Made by a program: the position numbers and the translations under genes. A stretch of DNA of 64,000 bases from Virgifigura sp964551315 (GTDB lineage Bacteria; Pseudomonadota; Alphaproteobacteria; Dongiales; Dongiaceae): positions 1-64,000 of the forward strand of contig CAZKCM010000015.1 of the NCBI GenBank assembly GCA_964551315.1. Reading direction: 5' to 3'. Below the pieces are notes generated by a model, which saw nothing but the letters and a program-made list of their open reading frames with translations, was not told the origin of the DNA and made no database searches. Below, one piece after another: positions 59,284 through 64,000 of this stretch; position 1 is the stretch's first letter; every line of letters begins with the position of its first letter.

Positions 59284-60645
59284 ATGGATAGTGATATTGG
59301 CGCTCTGACGATCATATTCACCGAGTTCTACTACTGGGTGACGGTCGTCTTCATGTTCCTGATCCATGTCGGCTTCTGCATGTACGAGGTGGGGGCCTCG
59401 CGGACCAAGAACATGATGCACACCCTGATGAAGAACACGATGGTGATCCCGCTGGTCACCATTACCTTCTTCTTCTTCGGTTGGTGGATTTACTGGGCAT
59501 TCCCCAACGGGATTCCCTTCATCACCGGCGAGGTTCCCGAAGCGGCCGCCGCCAACACGGCCTGGTCCGAGCTCATGGCGCCCAACATGCAGGATCGGAT
59601 CACCGGCGTGTTCTGGGCGGCGTTCCTGCTGTTCTCCTGGACCGCAGCCTCGATCGTATCTGGCGCAGTGATCGAACGCATCCGGTCCGGCGCGTTCTGG
59701 CTCGTCGCGGTGATGGTCGGGTCGGTGACCTGGATCATCGATGCCGCCTGGGGCTGGCATGCCGACGGCTGGATGGTTCGGGTTCTCGGCTATCACGATG
59801 CTTATGCCTCCGGGGTCATCCATGCCATTGCCGGCGGCGCCGCGTTGGCCGTGCTGATCAATCTCGGCCCGCGCATCGGCAAGTTCCGGGCCGACGGGAC
59901 GCCGCGGAACATCGTTCCGCACAACCCATGGCTGGTGACGGTGGGGCTGTTCCTTATCTACACCGGGTTCTGGGGCTTCTACGTCGCCTGCAACATTCCG
60001 ATCTGGGATGTCCAGAGCGGCGACGGCGTATTCTACTCGGCGACGAACATCTATCTTGCGCCGACGACGCTGTCGGGCATCACGCTCAACTTCCTGATGT
60101 CTCTGTCAGGCGGGTTGATGGCCGCGTATATCGTGTCCCGCGGCGACGCGTTCTGGACCTATTCCGGCGGTCTGGCGGGCATCATCGGCGCCTCGGCCGG
60201 CAACGACCTGTATCACCCGATCCAGGCGATGCTGATCGGCGCGCTGGTGGCGACGATCGCCTACAAGATGCACTACTGGGTGGAGCGGCGGTTCAAGATC
60301 GACGACGCGGTCGGGGCCGTGGCCGTTCACGGCTATGCCGGCTTCCTCGGCGTGGTGATTGCCGGCTTCATGCTGTGGGGTTATCCGTCCTCGCCGAATC
60401 CGGAGTTCGCCTCGATCTCGCCCTGGGGCAACTTCATCGGCGCGATCATCATGTTCTTCGTTCTGGGCTTCGTTCCCGCTTATGTCCTGTCGGCATTCCT
60501 GAAGGGGCTGGGGGCGCTTCGGATCCCGCGCGAGATCGAACTCGTCGGTCTCGACCTTTCCGAATATGCCGGCCGGTACATGAGCGAGGAAGACGTGAAG
60601 AACGCCGAGCTGGAAGAAGCGCGCGGCGCCGGTTTTGTCCGATAA
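59284..60645 (+). CDS. amt: Divergent Amt/MEP-family (methyl)ammonium transporter
   Basis: A 453-residue transporter with about 11 spans. The pore histidine pair is visible in YASGVIHAIAGGAALAVLIN and VGAVAVHGYAGFLGVVIAGF, in family position. Sequences around them differ from common AmtB: the usual D-F-AGG-x-VVH is DAYASGVIH, and the C-terminal tail (ELVGLDLSEYAGRYMSEEDV) is distinct. GGGGGACGGA before the ATG at 59284 makes this the better start (ATG at 59272 also possible). No glnK/PII gene precedes it. Its position between mgsABC and mgdABC suggests methylammonium as cargo. A single-span small protein follows 18 bp later. Confidence 0.85.
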   Translation: MDSDIGALTIIFTEFYYWVTVVFMFLIHVGFCMYEVGASRTKNMMHTLMKNTMVIPLVTITFFFFGWWIYWAFPNGIPFITGEVPEAAAANTAWSELMAPNMQDRITGVFWAAFLLFSWTAASIVSGAVIERIRSGAFWLVAVMVGSVTWIIDAAWGWHADGWMVRVLGYHDAYASGVIHAIAGGAALAVLINLGPRIGKFRADGTPRNIVPHNPWLVTVGLFLIYTGFWGFYVACNIPIWDVQSGDGVFYSATNIYLAPTTLSGITLNFLMSLSGGLMAAYIVSRGDAFWTYSGGLAGIIGASAGNDLYHPIQAMLIGALVATIAYKMHYWVERRFKIDDAVGAVAVHGYAGFLGVVIAGFMLWGYPSSPNPEFASISPWGNFIGAIIMFFVLGFVPAYVLSAFLKGLGALRIPREIELVGLDLSEYAGRYMSEEDVKNAELEEARGAGFVR

Positions 60646-60663
60646 GTCTGGGAGGAACGAACC

Positions 60664-60900
60664 ATGAGCACCGGAAACATCGTCGATTGGACGGGCAACA
60701 TGGCCGATATCGGTCCCCTCTATCCGTTTGTCGGGTCGGAGGGGCTGTTGTTCGTCCTAGGCATGGCCTTCTGGATCGGCTGGCACGTCTGGCAGATCCG
60801 GATGGAGAATGCAAACTATCGTGATGACAGCGAAACCCTGAGGCAGAACAACAACATGGATAAGGCGTTGCGCGGAGAGCGGGTGCTTCGACCCCTGTGA
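60664..60900 (+). CDS. Small single-span membrane protein after amt
   Basis: A 78-residue protein with one membrane span (YPFVGSEGLLFVLGMAFWIG, about residues 20-42), a short polar N-terminus (STGNIVDWTGNMADIG) and a charged cytoplasmic-looking tail (QNNNMDKALRGERVL). GGGAGGAACGAACC precedes the ATG, and it starts 18 bp after amt, so co-translation is likely. I do not recognise a family. A terminator follows at 60962-60995. Its place suggests a partner or regulator of the Amt transporter. Confidence 0.75.
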   Translation: MSTGNIVDWTGNMADIGPLYPFVGSEGLLFVLGMAFWIGWHVWQIRMENANYRDDSETLRQNNNMDKALRGERVLRPL

Positions 60901-60961
60901 TCCGAGCGCGCTGAACTGACGTGACGCCGCCCGACCCGTGACGACGGGTGAGGCGGGCATT

Positions 60962-60995
60962 GGGGCGGGGGCCGGCGGCAATCGGCGCCCGCCCC
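60962..60995 (+). terminator. Terminator-like hairpin after the amt operon
   Basis: GGGGCGGG-G-GCCG (60962-60974) pairs with CGGC-G-CCCGCCCC (60983-60995) around an 8-nt loop, a long GC stem followed by GTTCATT. It separates amt and the small protein from mgdA. The space to mgdA (60996-61239) has no gene and should hold the mgdA promoter. Confidence 0.65.
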
Positions 60996-61239
60996 GTTCA
61001 TTGACGTCAGCGGGCGCCAATCGCCGTCGGATTCGCGTCGGCGCCGCGCCACAAAATGTCGCATGGTAGGAAAAAATCTTGCCTGTGAAGAAACAAAACG
61101 ATAGCTTGCGCAGTGGAGCTAATCGGGCCTTTGCCGCGGTCGAGCGGCGGTCCGCAGGCTCCGGTTTCTGAAGCCGAAGCGCTCGGCCGTCGACGCGCGG
61201 AGCATGGCCGGGATGCTCGCCGGAATGTCAGGGATAGGG

Positions 61240-62481
61240 ATGCCCATCCGCCTTCTCAAATACGGCCTCAGCCGGAAGTATCCGGCCCGGCGCGAGTTTC
61301 CGCCGGCCAAGGATCTCAAGCGAACCTACGACGTGGTGATCATCGGCGGCGGCGGGCACGGGCTGGCCGCCGCCTATTACTTGGCCCGCGACTACGGCAT
61401 CACCGACGTGGCCGTTCTCGACAAGGGCTATCTCGCCGGGGGCAACACGGCGCGGAACACCGCGATCATCCGGTCGAACTACCTCACGCCGGAGGGAGTC
61501 CGGTTCTACGAAGAATCGATGAAGCTGTACCGGACCCTCAGCGAGGAGCTCGACTACAACATCCTCTATTCGGAGCGGGGGCATTTCACGCTCGCCCATA
61601 CGGATGCCGCGCTGCGGACCAGCCGGTGGCGGGCGGAGGTGAACAAGCATCTCGGCGTCGATTCCGAGCTGATCTATCCGGACGAGATTCGCCGGCTGTG
61701 CCCGCATCTCAATCTCAGCGACGAGGTGCGCTATCCGATCCTCGGCGCGCTTTATCACCCGCCGGGCTCCATCGCCCGCCACGACGCCGTCGCCTGGGGT
61801 TACGCGGCCGGCGCCGCGCGGCGCGGCGTCGAGATCCACCAGATGACCGAGGTCACCGGCATCCTGCGCGAGAACGGCCGCGTCACGGGCGTCGAAACGA
61901 CCCGCGGCACGATCCATTGCGGCAAGGTCCTCCAGGCCGTCGCCGGGTCGAGCTCGCTCGTCGCCAAGATGGCCGGGTTCCGGCTGCCGATCCGCACGAT
62001 CCCGCTGCAGGCCTGCGTCTCGGTGCCCCTGAAGCCGTTCCTCGATCAGATCGTCGTCTCGGGCAGCCTGCACGTCTACGTCTCCCAGTCCGCGCGCGGG
62101 GAGCTGGTGATGGGCGGCTCGACCGACCCCTACGGGCTCTACTCGACCCGGTCGACGCTTGACTTCAAGGAGTCGCTGATGGGGCACATGCTCGAGCTCT
62201 TTCCGTTCCTCGGCGAGGTCGCGGTCCTCCGGCAATGGGCGGGCATGACGGACATGACGCCGGATTTCAGCCCGATCATGGGGCTGACGCCGCTCGCGAA
62301 CTACTACATCGACGCGGGCTGGGGCACCTGGGGCTTCAAGGCGACGCCGATCTGCGGCCGGACCATGGCGGACACGGTGGCGACCGGCGTGCCGCCGAAG
62401 CTCATCGAGCCGTTCCGGCTCGACCGTTTCAACGCGTTCGCCCAGGTGGGCGAGAAAGGCGCCGCCTCCGTCGGCCACTGA
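61240..62481 (+). CDS. mgdA: N-methylglutamate dehydrogenase subunit A (sarcosine oxidase beta-like)
   Basis: A 413-residue flavoprotein subunit. The FAD-binding start is DVVIIGGGGHGLAAAYYLAR; NTARNTAIIRSNYLTPEGVR and GGSTDPYGLYSTRSTLDFKE, then WAGMTDMTPDFSPIMGLTPL and YIDAGWGTWGFKATPICGRT follow SoxB. It carries the amine-oxidising site of a heterotetramer. Start: ATG 61240 has AGGGATAG upstream, while ATG 61204 has its GGAG too close; the added residues are not family-like. mgdB follows 13 bp later, and the mgd genes share direction with mgsABC but have their own promoter region after a terminator. Tetrameric sarcosine oxidase is the alternative; subunit B argues for the NMG enzyme. Confidence 0.88.
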   Translation: MPIRLLKYGLSRKYPARREFPPAKDLKRTYDVVIIGGGGHGLAAAYYLARDYGITDVAVLDKGYLAGGNTARNTAIIRSNYLTPEGVRFYEESMKLYRTLSEELDYNILYSERGHFTLAHTDAALRTSRWRAEVNKHLGVDSELIYPDEIRRLCPHLNLSDEVRYPILGALYHPPGSIARHDAVAWGYAAGAARRGVEIHQMTEVTGILRENGRVTGVETTRGTIHCGKVLQAVAGSSSLVAKMAGFRLPIRTIPLQACVSVPLKPFLDQIVVSGSLHVYVSQSARGELVMGGSTDPYGLYSTRSTLDFKESLMGHMLELFPFLGEVAVLRQWAGMTDMTPDFSPIMGLTPLANYYIDAGWGTWGFKATPICGRTMADTVATGVPPKLIEPFRLDRFNAFAQVGEKGAASVGH

Positions 62482-62494
62482 GAGGGTTTCGGCC

Positions 62495-62803
62495 ATGAAG
62501 ATCATGAACTGTCCGCTCAACGGGCCGCGCAACATCTCCGAGTTCGTCTGGGGCGGCGAGGTCAAAGCCATGCCCGATCCGAACGGCTGTACGGACGAGG
62601 CCTGGGCGGACTACGTCTTTTTCGAGAACAACACCGCCGGCGTCGTCCGCGAGTGGTGGTGCCACGTTCCGACCTCCTTCTGGTTCATCGCGGAGCGCAA
62701 CACGGTGACCGACGAGATCATCCGAACCTATCCGGCCGGCGAGGTCTTCAAGTCGCGGGTCGACTTCGCGCCGCGCGCGAACGGCGAAGGAGAGGCGCGA
62801 TGA
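62495..62803 (+). CDS. mgdB: N-methylglutamate dehydrogenase subunit B (sarcosine oxidase delta-like)
   Basis: A 102-residue SoxD-like subunit. It reads MKIMNCPLNGPRNISEFVWG, ADYVFFENNTAGVVREWWCH and VPTSFWFIAERNTVTDEIIR. Sarcosine oxidase delta subunits bind zinc with C-x2-C near residues 6-9 and a later His and Cys; here Asn stands in place of the second Cys (CPLN), and the later site is WWCHVP, so the zinc site is altered. This N-terminus resembles NMG-dehydrogenase type rather than classical sarcosine oxidase. Stop and the mgdC start overlap (ATGA). Confidence 0.85.
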   Translation: MKIMNCPLNGPRNISEFVWGGEVKAMPDPNGCTDEAWADYVFFENNTAGVVREWWCHVPTSFWFIAERNTVTDEIIRTYPAGEVFKSRVDFAPRANGEGEAR

Positions 62804-64000
62804 GCACCGGCCCGGGAATCGGCGCAACGAACGGAACGGGGCGTCTGCCGGCGCCGGCCGGGCGGCTGATCGACCGCGGGCGGACCGTCCGTTTCACGTT
62901 CGAGGGGCGGAGCTACGAGGGCTTCGCCGGCGACACCATCGCCAGCGCGCTCGCGGCGAACGACGTCTGGCTGCTGTCCCGCTCGTTCAAGTACCGCCGC
63001 CCGCGCGGCATCCTGACGATGGCCGGGCACGACGCGAACACGCTCGTTCAGATCGGCCCGGAGCCGAACGTCCTCGCCGACCGCCGTCGGATCAGCGACG
63101 GGCTCGAGGTGCACGGCCAGAACTACGACGGAAGCCTGGAGCATGACCGCGGCCGCTGGGTCGAGGCGTTCGGGCGGTTCATGCCGGTCGGCTTCTACTA
63201 CAAGGCGTTCTACAGGCCGAAGGGCGCCTGGAAGTTCTGGGAGCCGATCATCCGGGCCAAGGCCGGGCTGGGCAAGGTCGATACACGGGCCCACCACGGC
63301 TACTTCGACAAGCAGTACCTGTTCGCCGACGTCGCCGTGATCGGCGGCGGTCCGGCCGGGCTGGTGGCGGCCCTTCAGGCGGCCGAGGCGGGCGCCGAGG
63401 TGATCCTGGTCGAGGATACCCCGGAGCTGGGCGGCTCGCTCAACTATGCCCGGTTCGATGCCGAGGGCGAGCGCGGGCGGAAGATCGGCGACGAGCTGCG
63501 CGCCGCGGTCGCGGCGACACCGAACATCCGGGTGCTGACCGAGGCGATCTGCACCGGCTGGTTCGCCGACAACTGGCTGCCGGTGATCCGCGGCAATCGG
63601 CTCTACAAGATGCGGGCGAAGGCCGTGGTCGTCGCGACCGGGTCGCTCGAACAGCCGATGGTGTTCCGGAACAACGACCTGCCGGGGGTGATGCTCGGCT
63701 CGGCCGCGCAGCGCCTGATCGGCCTCTACGGCGTGCGGCCCGGGCGCCGCGCGGTGGTCGCCACCGCCAACGACGACGGGTACGGCGTGGCGCTCGACCT
63801 CGCCGATGCCGGAGTCGCGGTCCAGGCGGTCGTCGACCTGCGCCCGGCGGCGACGCCGTCGCCGCGGGCGACGGCGGTCTTCGGCCGTGGCATCCGGGTG
63901 CTGACCGGCCACACCGTCGCCGAGGCCCTGCCGGCGCCGAGCCGCGATAGGGTGGGCGGCGTCCTCGTCTCCGCGATCACCGGCGAAGGGACCTTCGCGG
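62800..64000 (+). CDS. mgdC: N-methylglutamate dehydrogenase subunit C (sarcosine oxidase alpha-like), 5' part
   Basis: The first 400 residues of a large (~950-1000 residue) flavoprotein that continues beyond the window. It opens with the 2Fe-2S-ferredoxin-like/DUF1974-style segment VRFTFEGRSYEGFAGDTIAS, LAANDVWLLSRSFKYRRPRG of SoxA, then a Rossmann domain DVAVIGGGPAGLVAALQAAE and a second dinucleotide region GVRPGRRAVVATANDDGYGV. In the family the missing C-terminal half is a T-domain that hands the methyl-derived C1 unit to tetrahydrofolate. Starts inside the mgdB stop. No frameshift in the visible part. mgdD (gamma) is expected next but lies outside. Confidence 0.88.
   Translation, partial: MSTGPGIGATNGTGRLPAPAGRLIDRGRTVRFTFEGRSYEGFAGDTIASALAANDVWLLSRSFKYRRPRGILTMAGHDANTLVQIGPEPNVLADRRRISDGLEVHGQNYDGSLEHDRGRWVEAFGRFMPVGFYYKAFYRPKGAWKFWEPIIRAKAGLGKVDTRAHHGYFDKQYLFADVAVIGGGPAGLVAALQAAEAGAEVILVEDTPELGGSLNYARFDAEGERGRKIGDELRAAVAATPNIRVLTEAICTGWFADNWLPVIRGNRLYKMRAKAVVVATGSLEQPMVFRNNDLPGVMLGSAAQRLIGLYGVRPGRRAVVATANDDGYGVALDLADAGVAVQAVVDLRPAATPSPRATAVFGRGIRVLTGHTVAEALPAPSRDRVGGVLVSAITGEGTFA

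Noticed and set aside
58843..59922. Long minus-strand frame crossing the second N gap
   Set aside because: It spans 100 N and is antisense to amt.
61240..64000. Tetrameric sarcosine oxidase operon
   Set aside because: Order and folds match, but the altered CPLN zinc site in the delta subunit and the linked mgsABC genes favour N-methylglutamate dehydrogenase.
1..64000. CRISPR arrays, insertion sequences, prophage or integrase
   Set aside because: No regularly spaced repeats, transposase motifs, or phage structural genes were seen in either strand.

Overview
The window is GC-rich, single-copy chromosomal DNA of an alphaproteobacterium. Supporting traits are a DivK-like single-domain response regulator, orphan HWE/HisKA_2 sensor kinases, a TAXI-type binding protein, LpxD (so a Gram-negative outer membrane) and an N-methylglutamate (NMG) methylamine pathway. 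A Rhodospirillales/Geminicoccales-like lineage is plausible, but the genus cannot be fixed from the sequence alone. Two 100-base runs of N (13037-13136 and 58932-59031) mark scaffold joins, which suggests a draft or metagenome assembly. I see no prophage, insertion sequence or CRISPR array.

Layout. 0.2-5 kb: tusA, an orphan TAXI binding protein, a DedA protein, the wreck of a beta-ketoacyl-ACP synthase, lpxD, a receiver-domain fragment and a caiD-type hydratase. 5-15 kb: a large sensor kinase, an NDP-forming acyl-CoA synthetase, serine-glyoxylate aminotransferase (sgaA), a GST, a nitronate monooxygenase and 5-formyl-THF cyclo-ligase. 15-23 kb: a CDP-alcohol phosphatidyltransferase, an AI-2E-type transporter, a second orphan sensor kinase, a Gly/Asp-rich lipoprotein, a coiled-coil protein and a GH15 hydrolase.

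23.5-32.4 kb holds the most unusual block. It contains a zinc-ribbon protein, two SAM methyltransferases, a creatininase/ArfB-fold amidohydrolase, a second CDP-alcohol phosphatidyltransferase, a RibD-type reductase, a GT4 glycosyltransferase, a 6-pyruvoyl-tetrahydropterin-synthase homologue without its usual catalytic residues, a BchC-like MDR dehydrogenase and an LtaS/sulfatase-fold membrane enzyme. Together they look like an undescribed pathway to a modified, possibly lipid-anchored, pterin- or pyrimidine-derived compound. The product is unknown.

32.5-45.9 kb: tRNA-Thr, a Nit1-like amidase, a Sel1-repeat protein, transporters, a DivK-like regulator and a nitrogen-scavenging group: guanidinobutyrase, an aminotransferase, a polyamine-type ABC transporter with an intercistronic palindrome, and a metallo-hydrolase. 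46-49.5 kb: a two-part TylF-type methyltransferase, then a secreted SUOX-fold protein with no cysteine beside a histidine kinase.

50.4 kb to the end is a methylamine module. It holds a GntR/FCD regulator, a FAD amine oxidase, a GlnT/GMAS-type glutamine synthetase, N-methylglutamate synthase (mgsABC), an uncharacterised 139-residue protein, a divergent Amt transporter with a 78-residue single-pass membrane protein, and N-methylglutamate dehydrogenase (mgdABC; mgdC runs off the window). The likely logic is uptake of methylammonium, capture as gamma-glutamylmethylamide or N-methylglutamate, and oxidation to glutamate plus a C1 unit. sgaA and the folate cyclo-ligase elsewhere in the window fit a C1-using cell. 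A motif AAAATTGGT repeated at the gntR and glutamine-synthetase promoters is a candidate operator.
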